This document shows, one piece after another, positions 1 through 20,298 of a stretch of 64,000 nt of DNA. The stretch lies in NCBI GenBank assembly GCA_021397835.1, contig JAJFZO010000087.1:2418001-2482000 (forward strand). Reading direction: 5' to 3'. This DNA is from Moringa oleifera. Taxonomy: Eukaryota > Streptophyta > Magnoliopsida > Brassicales > Moringaceae. The notes under the pieces are model-generated. The model was given only the letters and a program-made list of their open reading frames with translations, was not told where the DNA came from and did not search any database. A program made the translations under genes and the position numbers. Within the stretch, counting starts at the first letter, position 1, and the number at the start of each line of letters is the position of its first letter.

Positions 1-3000
1 ACATTGCTTGAGGATGAGGAAGACGATGATAGCAACAGCATAAAAGTAGCTGAGCCGAAGCAGCTGGACCGGCCGACATTTTCCTTTGACAAACCATCAA
101 GAAATTATCATGACATCCGAGGAGTTGCAAGGACTGACCTTAAGCTGAGGCTGGCAGCTCTTGCCTACCCTTCAGAAGCTAACTTCAGCTATGGATTTGC
201 AACCTCAAATTCAAGTTCTCATAAGCGATCAACTAGCTATAGTCCTGATGTGAATACTCTCACCATATTCACAGACAAAAGTAAACAGTTGAGTCCGTCA
301 CAATCAAAACCAGAGAAGCGGAGAATTCCAAATGTGGTTGCAAAATTGATGGGACTTGAGGAACTCCCAGAAAATGTAGATTCAAAGGAAAAGAAACAAA
401 AAGACTCAGCCACCAAGCCAAAAATAGAAGGGATGGTTTCTAAAAAAAGGGCAAACTCAAGCACGAAGAAGGCTGAACAGAAGACAATAGAGACTGAGAA
501 TCTAGCACCCCCAACTGTAAAACAGAAGGTTATACAAACCAGCAGAAGTCCATCAATTCAGGATGTCACTGCCTTGCAAGCAGAAAAGAACCTGGCTACT
601 CGAAATAACACTTCAGAGATGGTCAATCATGATGAAAAACTATCCTGGAAAGACCTAGAACGCACAAGACAAGTTATGGGCTCTCAACAAACTACCATCA
701 GAAGAGATAAGCAACAACGCAACATCTCAGAGTTGCACATTAATGCTGGAAGCCACAAGGATATTCAGGAAAAAGAAAAAGAACAAGATAATGCAAAGCA
801 TGGGGAGAAGGAAGTTACAGAAAAAGATGAAGCAAAGGAACCTGTACTCAAGGATGAGCCACAATGGGTGGCAGCAAAGATGCACAAAAGACCAGATGTT
901 GCAGTTACATTTCAAGAAGGAAAAGAGTACCAGGAAGGCACATTTCAAACAGAAAATAGATACTCAAACAAGCTCCTCTTCAGCAACAAGCCTCAAAGAA
1001 ATCTTGGATATCAGCAATCACTCACGCTTCAAAGATCTGAGAATCAAGAAAAAAATCATCAAGCAGAAGAGAGGGAGAAAAACACTGCAAAACAGAAGTT
1101 GCAACTGAGAAAACAAAAGGGATGTGAAACATTACCCAATCGCTTATCAAAATCCATGCCCAATTCAGTTAATGTGAACAAGAAGAAGCAACATATGAAC
1201 CAAGCTCCAAGTAGTAGGAGAAGTTCCAGAGGAGTCAATGATGCAACGCAATCCAAAAGGTATGGTAATAGCAGAAGTGAGGGAGATCTTGCCATGGATG
1301 GAAGTTCAACTAGTTCAAATGTTAATAGGAAAGATTCAATGAACAAAAACTCAGAACATAATTCCAGTTCAAAAGATACAGAATCTGAATCAGCAGAAGC
1401 CCACGTAGATATGAAAGATAAACCAGTTGAGATGCAAGCCATGCAGAAGGCAAAAGAAGCAAAGATGAGTAAAAGTGAAATCCCTCGAAAGATCAATGAA
1501 GTGATGACCAGACGAAATGGAAGTATGTACAACTTAGCCAGTCCACTAAAGCAACAGAATTCAATTTTGCAAGAAGTGAAACAGAGAAAGCAGGACAAAC
1601 TCAGTGTTCGAAAAGAAGCGGATCAAGTGAGAGCCAGCAGGTCCATAGAATCAAAAATGCATGTTAAGTCCAGAAAATCAGTAGCCAACATCCAACCACT
1701 GGATGTGGCACAACAACTTCAGAAAGAAGTTCAAGAAGATCCGCTCATCAATGCCCCTGGGGAAGATGAATGCCAAAGCCTAAATGAACCACAAACCCCA
1801 GCTACTACCCAAGCTCCAGCTGACAGTGTAAGTGCATCATCACTGCAATCTACAGGATATCATTTGATAAAACATGAAATTACAAGCCATATTTGGTCCA
1901 AAGATCATCATACTTCCAACATCATAAGTTCATGTAAATATTTTGGATGTTATACAGGCTCAAGACAAAATCTCAAGACTCACCAATCAGCAAACCAAAG
2001 AACTTGTTTGTGGCAGAGATGAAGAACTCAATTATCAGAAAACTGTACCTGATACCACAAAAGGTAAGTTCAAGCTTGGATTTTCAATTTCATATCTTAT
2101 CTTTCCAAAGCAGAAATCATTATCTGCCCTGTCCATGAGCAGGGCAAAAAATTTTAATGAAGTTGATCAACCTCGCCAAATCAGTGTCATCTCTCTCTCC
2201 ATCTAAGATAATTGAACCCATGAGAAACCCGCCAAATTTTTGCTTGTAAAAGATTTGTTGAGATGTGCTCATACCAATTTTTATCATTAAGCCTTTAGAT
2301 AGAAAGATCTAAACACCCCATTATTTTAGACAGACATCTAATCTATGTAAGTAAATTCAAGGCATGCCTTCTCTACTACCTAAATTTTACATTATAGCAA
2401 TATGAGTATGGATGATAAAACGATTGTAGCAAAACATGCTTGGGAAGAGAAAAGAAAGTTATGACAGTAAAGTTTGTCTTAATGCTTCAGGAACTCATGA
2501 AGGGAGCAGAGATATCTTTTATACCTCAGAACTTGAGCACCAGAAAATTTCTATGTCAGAATCACCAGAGCCACTGACAGAAAGTGAAAATCATCTCAAG
2601 CAGATTCTGGTTAAAAGCCAACTTTTCCTTAACACTGCAGAGGCCCTCTTCAAACTGAACATTCCTGTTGGCATTCTTCATGCCGGTGAGCATGATTATC
2701 ATGATGAAGACAGCAAGCTCATATTAGACTGTGGCTATGAAGTAATGAAACGGAAAGGCAGACAACAAGAGCTACGCATTCATCCTTTCATGGAAGTATC
2801 CATGACTTCCATGAAAGTAAGATCCTTTGACAACTTGGTTAAGGAGCTGCATAGAGACTTCGAGAAGTTGAAATTCTATGGTAGGAATGGTAATGCTGAA
2901 TCCGTTGTTGAATTCTACTTGCCTAAAATGCTTGAGATTGATATTCACATCAGGGATCCAGATGTGAATTGCATGTGGGACTTTGGATGGAATGATATGA

Positions 3001-3101
3001 TGTTTGCATTCATCGAAAAAGATGATGCTATAAGGGATGTGGTGAGATATATCCTAAACGGGCTCTTGGATGAGTTAGTAAGAGATCTTCTATGCATATA
3101 A
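1..3101 (+). CDS. TRM/LONGIFOLIA-like protein, DUF3741 + DUF4378 (5' partial)
   Basis: The reading frame is already open at base 1, so the N-terminus lies outside the window. Exons: 1-1827, 1958-2063 and 2491-3101. The borders (AGT|GTAAGT, ACAG|GCT, AAG|GTAAGT, TTCAG|GA) keep phase, giving 847 visible residues. Around residues 107-123 is the DUF3741 signature with core NVVAKLMGLEELP. A long, low-complexity Lys/Glu/Ser/Gln-rich middle follows. The last ~180 residues form a DUF4378-type domain (HLKQILVKSQLF, MWDFGWNDMMFAF, ending in LNGLLDELVRDLL). Proteins with this pairing belong to the TON1-recruiting-motif/LONGIFOLIA group, which recruits TON1-PP2A to cortical microtubules and affects cell elongation. 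The family assignment rests on motifs; the exact TRM subgroup is uncertain. Confidence 0.88.
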
Positions 3102-6100
3102 TTCTTTTGATTGGAAGGGGGAAAAAATGTAAATCTATTTAGGTTGGTTTTGTGTGCCAGTTTGTAAGATAAGGCAGTTTTGCTGAAGTTAAATTGAATT
3201 CTTATGTTGTTTATTGGTCAACAGCAATTTCTACATGCAGATTACTAGTCTTGCGTGCCTCAAAGATTCAACTCAACTCTGTTCTCAGTAAAACATTTTA
3301 CTGAATTCTCACAGCACTGGAAGCAAAAACCATCGTTTCAAATGAAGGAACAAATGAAGCAGAGAAATCTTTTAAGATAATGGTGCAGAGTGGAGACTAA
3401 TAATGAAAACCTAAAAGGCTAAAACTGATACCTACATAGTTGTGGCAAATATGCTCATTTGTAAATATATAATTTAAACTAACCCAGTAAACTTCCAAGG
3501 TTACCATCTAAGCCAGAATTTTATAAACTTAAAAGTTTAAACCTGAGTCAGGATCACATAGTAGAGCATGACGATTGAAGGCAACATAAACAATACCAGA
3601 AACAACTGAACCTATTTTAGGTTAAACATGGCAAGGCATACCTGTTCATATGATCTAGGATTTCGGGGGTGCTAATCAACGATCAACTCTCTAGTAATCT
3701 CAAAACCTTAAATTTTGCAAAAAGTCTCTGAAGAACCGGCGGACTTCGGAAAGGATCGCAAAATTTTGACTTGACATTGAAGCCTCAAGAATCAGTTAAT
3801 GGTCTGATTTTCACTAGATACGAGATACGAGTTGGAAACTGAGCAGTAAGGCTCTTGGCTTTGGCCAATTAATGCTTTGTTTTTTTGCCAAGAGAAACAT
3901 GAGAGATTTTCTCGGTTGATCATTTCCCAAGAAAGGATTCAAAAATCTTTTTCCCGGCGCGGCAACCACTTTTGGGCCTAGATGGGCCGTCAACTGTTCT
4001 ACGAATGACTACGCCGTTCTGTGGCTTAGGGCTAACGAGCCAGTTTTTCCAGACTGCAAATAATGTTGGGTTTTCACCACCGGTTGCAAGAATTAAAAAG
4101 AGGAAGCTCCTAACATTTTTTTTCCTGTGAAGGTCAATGGTTTACATTCTCTTACCAAAAATAATTAATTTTTAAAATTTAAATATATTTTAAATTATTA
4201 ATTTATTTAAATTAAATATTAATATGAGATAATTATAAAAAAAAATAAAACCATTTTCATTGTTGCAATATTTTTTAAGAATTCTATGTATGATAAAAAA
4301 AATCTTGCATTAAATTCATGTTTAATTTAAACTTTATCACATCAATGGATTTAATTTGATATTAAAACTTTTATTTGGATCAAATTATATTTGAAAAAAT
4401 TGTAAGAATGATTTGAGGATAAACATAATATTGTTGGTTGAAGAGAAAATAAATATAAAATTTAAAAAACAATTTCACCATTATTTTTTTCTTTCTTTCT
4501 ATTTTTTTAAGGATAAAAATTGTTTACTTCATATCAACAATTAAATCTTTATATTTAAAAATAATAAATAAAACCTTAATTTATCAATTTAGTTTAAAAT
4601 AGATCAACTCAAGTTATAAAAAATTAATAATATTTTTATTATTAAAATACCTCTAAAAATAACTCAAGTAAATACTTCACTTCATCATGCTGAATTTTTT
4701 AAAAAAATTTTGATAATGTAAATTTGAAAAAATTTATTTTCAATTCCTAAAAAATTCTAAAACTTCTTGTATCGATATATTAAATATTTTTTTAGATTTC
4801 AAAATTTGTTGTATAATATTTTTAATTTGAATATTTTTTAAATTTTTTAAATATATTTAATTTAATTTAAATTAATAAATTATGATTTGTTTTATCATTA
4901 TTTAAATAATAGTATAAATAAACATCAAGATTTTATATGATTTTTATCTTTTTTTAAATTACTCTTCATAAATTCACAAAAAGAATACTTTAATATAATA
5001 TATATATAAATTAAAAAACTAAAAATACGATAATCTTTATATTGACTTAAAAGAAGTAAAAAATAATTTCATTGTGAGAATGAAATCACAAAAATAAATT
5101 TCAGAGTATAATTTACATTGAATATGAATTAAAAATACATAAATAAATTTTTTTACTAAACACACTAATATTTTAATTAAAATTATACAAAGCTTTTTAT
5201 ACATATAACATAAAACCCACATGTAAATGGAGCTTAAATTTGAAGGTGAAAGCGGTTGTTTTCCATTGTGCCTTTTAAGGGTTTGCTTGTCCACCAATTA
5301 TGCCCATCTTCTCAAAGTTGGTTCTAACTTTGGTGCTTTATCCCCCAATCTTCATAATGGAAGCTCTTCTTTATAGCATGCTTTTTACACAATCAATATG
5401 CTTTACTTTCTTCTTTTATTTAAAGCTCTTTTGTATCTTTGAATTGTCGTCAACTTCTAGAAAAAGGCTTAACCTCATTTCTTAGTCCAGAAGGAAATTG
5501 AAGCCACCATGGTTAGCCTTTCCCCTAATGACACTAGTGCCCATTATGGCTTATTTCTTTTTTCTTTTTTGCAACATCCCATTATCTTGTTTTCGATAAT
5601 AATACATGATTTTAAAATGTGTTTTTAGGTATATGTGACAATGTATATACTAATTTTTAATAATTTTAAAAATATTAAATATTATTTTATAAAGTAGTTT
5701 ATGGACAATATAAAATCAAAGAATTAAACAATGTATCATTGAAATGTTCTCAAAATAAACAATATCTATGCACATAAATTGCACAATTATATCATTTAAA
5801 AAATTAAATTATAAACATAATTATAATTTTTTTAATTATTTATATGCTTAGTTTTTATAATAAAATTATGTTATCCGTTTTATTAATCCATAAAGCAATC
5901 CAGCCAAACATCAAAACACTAGTTTGATGTCAAAATGAATCATAACCATTTCCAACGGGATAGTATCTCACAACTTCCCATAGCACCATTTTAACGAGAG
6001 TTACAGTACCACGCTAAATTGTTAAATTGTAATTGCGCCAAAAGTTTTTTTTTTGTTTTTAAAAATTTATTAATATTTTTTTAACTTTTAATCAACTTAA

Positions 6101-6838
6101 ATTTTTGATAAATAATTAAACCATATAAATTATATTATTAAAAATATATCATCAAATAAATTTAAAATAAAATCAGTATTCAATATAAATTTTAATTTAT
6201 TTAAATTAATATTATAAATAAAATATTTGATTAATATAAAAATTATATATAATATAAAAATTTGTATGAAAAATATATATATAAATTTATTAATTACATT
6301 ATAATAGTTAAATTATTTTTTTATTATTTTAATAAATTAATTAGTGCTATAAATATTATTTATTAATAATTATTATAAAATATTGTTAAAGATAATTAAT
6401 TGTATTAATTTAATATAAATAAATTGAAGATAAAAAATTTGATGTCTAAATATTTCAAAAATATTTTTTGAGATCAAAATAATATTAAATTTGATGCCCT
6501 TAAATCAGACAATTGAATCGCTGACAAAATGAATTTTGGTGGGCTGGATCAGGTAAAAATCTGATAAGATGACACGGACCATGTACTAAACCGGCGGATA
6601 GATCACATGCAAGGCTTAGCTTACACCCACTGACAGCACAATCCAAAATAGCCTTAACGGTCATAACGGAGGGTACTTACGTCGTTTCATCAACATGCAA
6701 AATAAACTTCACCCTTATTTGTCCCCGTTACACCTTCACCGCATAAAAGTTTCGAAATCGAATAATCAATACGGTGGCCCCACTTGCACTTGAGAGAATT
6801 ATCCGTTTCCAGCTTCCAGCTTTCGTTTTAAGAGACAG
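3102..6838. other. AT-rich intergenic spacer
   Basis: This stretch holds the 3' UTR of the TRM-like gene and then about 3.5 kb without a convincing gene. From about 4130 to 5040 and 5600 to 6500 it is almost pure A/T, with short homopolymer runs. Part of 4560-4900 resembles AT-rich sequence seen again at 21.9-22.4 kb and 54.1-54.4 kb. Short open frames near 5037-5485 lack codon-like structure and known motifs. Confidence 0.6.
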
Positions 6839-6844
6839 CACGTG
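6839..6844. promoter_or_regulatory. G-box (CACGTG) upstream of the glucanase gene
   Basis: A palindromic CACGTG core lies within GACAGCACGTGTCATGC, about 150 bp before the GH17 start codon. A TATA-like TCTATTTATTG follows near 6921. G-boxes bind bZIP/bHLH factors and, in an ACGTGTC context, are typical abscisic-acid response elements. That the site regulates this gene is inferred from position only. Confidence 0.5.
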
Positions 6845-6995
6845 TCATGCTTTTGAAGTCCTCACTCTACCAAACGTTGTCCTTTTACGTTTCTGCCCTC
6901 ACCCTCTTGGCTTCTCCCTCGTCTATTTATTGCTTGCACACACCGTTAAATGATCTCTGTATTTTAATGCGCAAAGCAGAGTGAGTTCTCTAGTC

Positions 6996-9306
6996 ATGGC
7001 GTTGCCTTCTTACACTGCAGCTTTCCTCCTCCTCACCATCTTACAGGCTGTAAACCTTGCAAGTAAGTTTGAACTTCTGGTTCACGGATCAAATTGGCTT
7101 GTGTTGTCGAGTTTTTCCTCTTTTTTTCTTTTGCTTTCCCATGGAGAAAGTGGATTCGTTAATTATTTTCTATGATTTTCCAAATAATTCGTACTTTCTG
7201 TAAATGGTTTGCTTCGGTTATGGAACCAACTCATAATCTGTACAGAATATTGCTAACAAGCAACCACCTCGATAGTCTCTGCTTTTTGGTTCTTTGTTTC
7301 TTCTTCTATTTTGTTTGTTTCCTTTTATGACCGGAAATAGAAAACTCAGATTCTTCTGTTGATCTGTTTGTTTCCCGTGAAAAGCCTTAAAATGAAGACG
7401 GCTTTCTTCTTTTGGCTGAAAAACAAGACCACCTGACTTCATTTTAATTTCTTTTTAAAGATAACGGCTTCCCCTCGAGTGTGGACTATGCTGAGTAATT
7501 AAATGGATTAGAAAAGGAAAGTGGAGGAAAGAAAAGCCGTTTGGCTGCCAAGAAACACATAAATCCCCACAATAGCAGAAATAAACTTTTTCCTGTTTTG
7601 AAGTTTAACTCAAGTTCTAATAAGCTCGGATATATCTTTCTGAGTTTGTGTGTAGGCTCTGAATCATTCATTGGCGTTAACTATGGCCAAGTCGCTGATA
7701 ATCTTCCTTCGCCATCAGCGACCGCGAAACTGCTCCAGTCCACCGCGATAGAAAAGGTCCGTTTATATGGATCCGACCCGGCCATCTTCGAAGCACTGGC
7801 GAACACTGGAATTGGAATAGTCATTGGGGCAGCCAACGGTGATGTTCCGGCGTTAGCCTCGGACCCAAACTTCGCGAAGAACTGGGTCAACACCAACGTA
7901 GTCCCGTTCTATCCAGCGAGCAAGATCATCCTCATCACCGTCGGCAACGAGGTCATGAGTTCCGGTGACCAGAACCTCATGAATCAGCTTTTGCCGGCCA
8001 TGCAGAATGTCCAGAACGCCCTTGATTCAGCCTCCCTGGGCGGCAATATCAAGGTCTCGACTGTGCATTCAATGGCGGTACTCAAGAGCTCTGAGCCTCC
8101 TTCCTCTGGAAGCTTCGACCCCAGCGACGTCATGAAGGGGCTGCTGGAGTTTAACAACGCCACCGGTTCACCTTTCGCCATCAATCCGTACCCATACTTC
8201 GCGTACCGGAGCGACCCGAGACCCGAGACTCTGGCCTTCTGTCTGTTTCAGCCTAACGCCGGGCGCTTTGACTCCAACACCAAGATCAAGTACATGAACA
8301 TGTTCGACGCTCAAGTGAGTTCACAATCTGATTTCAAACATGATCGGACATGAGATTGAATTGATTCAATCGATCTTTTCATTTACAAGTGTAGCTTTGC
8401 AGGTTGATGCTGTGCGTTCTGCTCTGAACGCCATGGCGTTCAAGAACGTGGAGATTGTGGTGGCTGAGACCGGGTGGCCATACAAGGGAGACAGCGACGA
8501 AGTAGGCCCTAGCGTCGAGAACGCAAAGGCTTATAATGGAAACTTGATAGCTCATCTTCGATCAATGGTGGGAACTCCGTTGATGCCAGGTAAGTCTGTA
8601 GATACCTACCTGTTTGCTATGTATGACGAGGACTTGAAGCCTGGCCCTGGTTCTGAACGAGCATTTGGCCTTTTTAAGCCTGATCTCACCGTCACATACG
8701 ACGCTGGCCTCACCAAGACCAGCACCCAGGTGAGAATTTATTTGGAATCTTGTCAATGTTCTTCTTCTCTTTAGCAAGCTTTGTTAACTGGAAATATTTT
8801 GCTTGAAGACTCCGGCGACTCCAGGAACGCCGGCCAATCCTGCTTCTAAGCCAACGAAAGCAGCCTGGTGTATGCCGAAGGCAGGCTTATCGGATTCCCA
8901 ATTGCAGGCAAATCTGGATTATGCTTGTGGGCAGGGGATTGATTGCAGTCCAATTCAACCAGGTGGAGCTTGTTTCGAACCAAACACGTTGGCATCACAT
9001 GCTGCATACGCCATGAATCTCCTCTATCAATCTGCTGGTCCGAATCCATGGAGCTGTGATTTCTCGCAGACTGCCATGCTTTCATCCAACAACCCCAGTA
9101 TGTTTTTCGACAATGCAAGCTTGAAAGTTCCAGTACTCATATCATATTAAAATCTAAATTTAACGACTTTATTTCATCAAAATAACAGGTTTCTTGAAGA
9201 AGAATGTCGGTTGAATGAATTCTAAATTCAAATTTCTCTTGACGAACCTGTTTTTCTTTCTCTTTTAGGCTACAATGGTTGCACTTACCCTGGTGGGAGT
9301 ACCTGA
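6996..9306 (+). CDS. Glucan endo-1,3-beta-glucosidase, GH17 with C-terminal X8/CBM43
   Basis: Five exons: 6996-7062, 7656-8314, 8403-8729, 8809-9097, 9269-9306; 459 residues. Exon 1 encodes nearly the whole signal peptide (MALPSYTAAFLLLTILQA), so the mature protein starts near SESFIGVNYGQ, the usual GH17 beginning. The acid/base Glu121 lies in VGNEV and the nucleophile Glu264 in VAETGWP. A Pro/Thr linker (about residues 347-370) leads to an X8 domain beginning AAWCMPKAG, with conserved cysteines and the YACGQGIDC motif. The protein ends right after X8 (YNGCTYPGGST) with no hydrophobic tail, so a GPI anchor is unlikely and apoplastic secretion is expected. Family role: hydrolysis of beta-1,3-glucan (callose) in the wall or in defence. 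A strong donor-like site inside exon 3 is noted under findings. Confidence 0.95.
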
Positions 9307-9797
9307 AGAGCGGTGATCCTCTTGTTTGATAAACAAATAACAGCAGTAAGCACATTCTGCTGATCTAATTCTCAGCTAGTGGGTACCTCTTCTGTAAGGA
9401 AGACCGGCCATGCACGCAAGTATACAGAGGAGGAATTTCAGAGGCCTTTCTTCTCTTTTTTATGTGGGGAGGAATTACTTTACCAAGGTTTCCTAATGCT
9501 TTCACAGAAATGTTTATACAATATATATGTTAAGTTAGCTTAAGCTTGTAGATGTGTATCTGGCAATGTGTAAATCTAAGATTAGCAGAAGCTATGTATG
9601 GGATCAGTGAGTAAGTCCATGTGTTTCGTGTAGAGTGGTTGTTCTTTAAACAATGTTGCTTTTAATCTTCAGAATTTTTTGTATCCATTTTTTTTAGTTA
9701 GACAATTTTATTAATTTATTACGTCAATATTAAAAAATTAAAATTTGTTCAAAATTAAACAGATTAATAAAGAATTTGAAAGCCTTAGAACAGCTAA

Positions 9798-9869
9798 TCC
9801 GTTGTCGTCCAGCGGTTAGGATATCTGGCTTTCACCCAGGAGACCCGGGTTCGATTCCCGGCAACGGAA
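9798..9869 (+). tRNA. tRNA-Glu (anticodon TTC)
   Basis: The 7-bp acceptor arm TCCGTTG pairs with CAACGGA, followed by discriminator A. The anticodon stem CTGG/CCAG closes the loop CTTTCAC, with anticodon TTC at 9831-9833. The T-arm is CCCGG-GTTCGAT-TCCCGG-like, giving an internal B box (GGTTCGATTCC). No intron is present. A TTTT run at 9870-9873 directly after the gene serves as pol III terminator. It matches nuclear plant tRNA-Glu in form. Confidence 0.96.
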
Positions 9870-10559
9870 TTTTGGGTTTCTCGAGTGTTGACTTTCATGC
9901 TAATGGGTTAATCAAACGGCGTCGTTGTGCTGAAACCAGGGGGAATCCGCTGCGGCCTACCCCGATTGCGACCCACAGAAACGAAATAAATAAAGTCAGC
10001 AAAATGAAGTGAATAAAGTTGCAAAGCCGTTAAAAGCGGAAACCCAGAAGCAGCTGATCGCATCACTGGAGATGCTCTCTGGATGCAGCTCTCCTTAACA
10101 AGTGGCCCTTACAGCGTGACTCACGTTACATTCTTATCTTTTGCACTTTTCTGCCAAAGCCATTAACTTCCAGTGAGTTTCTGTCCGTTCCTTGGTGTCC
10201 TATTTTCTTGCCGTCTCTCTGTCAGCGGAACTCCTGTAGGTGTGTTTTCAATGTATCCTCTTCAGTGGTAGGAATGACTGTTCTCGGATTTTTATTGTAT
10301 TGGAATTCATCTCTTTGGATTAACAAAGCTCTTTTTATTCTCTAAATTGACTTCGATTGATGATCCAAGAATAAATTGTCATTTTATTTATATTATTATA
10401 GATATGATAATCGAAAAATGACTCTTGATGTAATACCAAGGACTTATCTTTGGGGAGAAACGACTACTTTACTCAAATCTTAGGGCTGTTAACGCAGTTT
10501 AGGTTTTTGATGTTTCCTGTTTGTCTTTTAACCGTGAAGTAATATTGGTATAGGTAAAG

Positions 10560-18104
<7,545 letters not shown>

Positions 18105-19357
18105 AGACTTTAAGCTGAAAAGTTTTGCTTTCTTATCATATGAAGTAAACAGTTCCTGCTTCATGAGTTGGCTCTTTTAAGATTATTGTACACTTACTAA
18201 GACTTGTTTTATCTGCAGTTGTTCTGATGTCAAGATCATATTTCAACACTCAATAAAACTTCAATTAAGGATGATTGATGTGGTATACACAGATGAGTTT
18301 TCATCTCGGTTTTCCTGCTTATATGAGCCCTCTGGGTTTGGATAATGGAGTTTAGTAAATTGTCAGAATGGATCCCATAAAGCAGAAGAAACAATGGATA
18401 CTTGCAATGTCAAATCTAATCTATATTGCCATGGTCATGTGCTTAAGCAAATTCTTGCAAGTGGAAGAGCAGTGTTTGTTTTGATCATGATCATTTGAAC
18501 TTTCAAAAAGATGTTTCATAAGGTTAAAATGTGTCTAGATTCAGCATCAGAATTATAAAACTGATGGTGAAATTTAACAGATTAAGTACTTTGTTTTAAC
18601 AAAATACCCAATTGCATAAACTTGTCAAATCTTCTTTTTTTTTTTAATCCTGATAAGGTCAACATTTTCATTTTTCATTGGAATCTATTAAATGATCATG
18701 GACTGAGATTCCGCGAATTGAAAATCTGAAAGAAAATTTTGAAACATTGAATATGTTACCGACTAAATCAAGTTTCTTAGAATTTCCCTGTGAAAATCAA
18801 TAATTAAGTTACATGATTTTGCCTTATCCAGCCGCACCCTCCGAGCAAATTTGCAGCAGAAGGCATTGGCATTGGCATTGACATACTATAGATAGCTTTG
18901 CAAGAAAACAGCCATATGACTTGCAATGGTCAATAAGGTTTACCTTTAAAGAAGTCAATGCAAGGTGGTCTGAGGCATCATGGGGCATGCAGAGTCGTAT
19001 ATTCTCAAATGCACTCTTCAATCCCTCCCCCAATTCCCTTCCCTTTTCTAGCCATTACAGCCTTATTCTGGTATGCTTCATACTTTTCTAACAACTGATT
19101 CCAATGACCAAACTGAAGCTTACAATAGATCGCAATTGGACAATTCTTCCAGTTTGTAGCAGGAAGAGATAAGACAACTCCTATGGTTTCAGTGGCAAGT
19201 AAGATTCACCACAACCTATGCTGTCTGCGTGGACGGTCTCCAGGATGGAGAGCGCTGCGGGGTCTTCCCTCTCTGTTGACCATACATTTCGTGCACCGTG
19301 TATTAATGTTTGGCGGGCGAGGAGACCCACTTGCCCAACCGGCAGGGCTCCATTCCA
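18105..19357. other. Intergenic, PGI 3' UTR and spacer
   Basis: It starts with the PGI 3' UTR, including an AATAAA signal near 18254. A small GGCATT triplication lies near 18862-18880. The 19.2-19.35 kb part is more GC-rich than its surroundings and open on both strands, but it shows no recognisable protein motif. Confidence 0.5.
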
Positions 19358-19645
19358 AGTAGAGGGAAGCTTAGAGATTGTATGCTTTTCATCCAAGATT
19401 AGATGCCCACCACTTTAATTCAAATTAGGACCTTTCAAAGCAGAGGGAAGCTTGGAGATTGTCTGATTTCATTCGAGATTGAATGCCCACCACTTCAGTT
19501 CAAACCTGGAGACCATGCGAAGTAGAGGGAAGGTTGGAGACTGTCTGATTTTCATCCACTTCAATTCAAAACAGGAGCCCATTCAAAGTAGTAGAGGGAA
19601 GCTTGGTGACTGTCTGATTTCATCCAACACTGCTTGCTGACCACT
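19358..19645. repeat. Degenerate tandem repeat, four copies of about 80 bp
   Basis: The motif AGTAGAGGGAAGCTTGGAGA recurs, with small changes, at 19358, 19439, 19521 and 19590. Each copy is followed by a GATTGTCTGATTTCATCC-like segment and then a CCACTTCAATTCA-like segment. Spacing is about 81, 82 and 69 bp, so the last interval is shortened. No reading frame is maintained through all copies. Confidence 0.85.
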
Positions 19646-20298
19646 TCAATTCATCCTTCCTGGTCTGTAAACGAGTTACTTCTTCACTCGTGTGTTGATG
19701 AATATTTATAATAATATCCCAGGACTCCAACGTAATCATCTTCTATATACATAAACACCCTTACAGATTACGTCATTTCTCTTCCAACAGTGCATCAATA
19801 GAGGACAATCATATCAAAATTGACATAATGGCAGACTAAACTACAAAAAGTTAATAGGGGAACAAATGATGAACTGGTATGGGCACGTCAGGTTATCTTG
19901 AAGGGAAGGTTATTTGACCTAATTTTCTCAAGAAACAAACACAATCATCCATGACAACTACCTGTTTTTGCATTTAACCATACTGTAAATCATGGGTTTT
20001 TGTTTCTGAATATTATAACATCATTTTAATACATTTGATTGATGCCCTTGTAATGCTCTGACTGCAACTTTAACGATTGAAAGCCATGAACCAGAGGTGA
20101 AAATCACTACAAGATGCAGCAGCGGAGAGTGGGTAAGAGAATCTCTAAAGATCAAAATAAGATAAGCTAAGTACTCCGTTTTCAACTGCAAATATGCAAG
20201 AGCCTGCAGTATCCACCATCTGTTCAACAAAATTACTCAATTAACTACATCCTAAAGAACCCTAATTCAATCCATCAGACTAATAGAAATCAACTGGA

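Noticed and set aside
1059..1598. Long minus-strand open frame (179 codons) opposite the TRM-like gene
   Set aside because: It lies antisense to a Lys/Glu/Ser-rich coding exon, is rich in Leu/Phe/Cys as expected of the reverse complement, and lacks any motif.
19181..19418. Open frames on both strands in the GC-richer patch before the minisatellite
   Set aside because: They mirror each other and show no recognisable motif.
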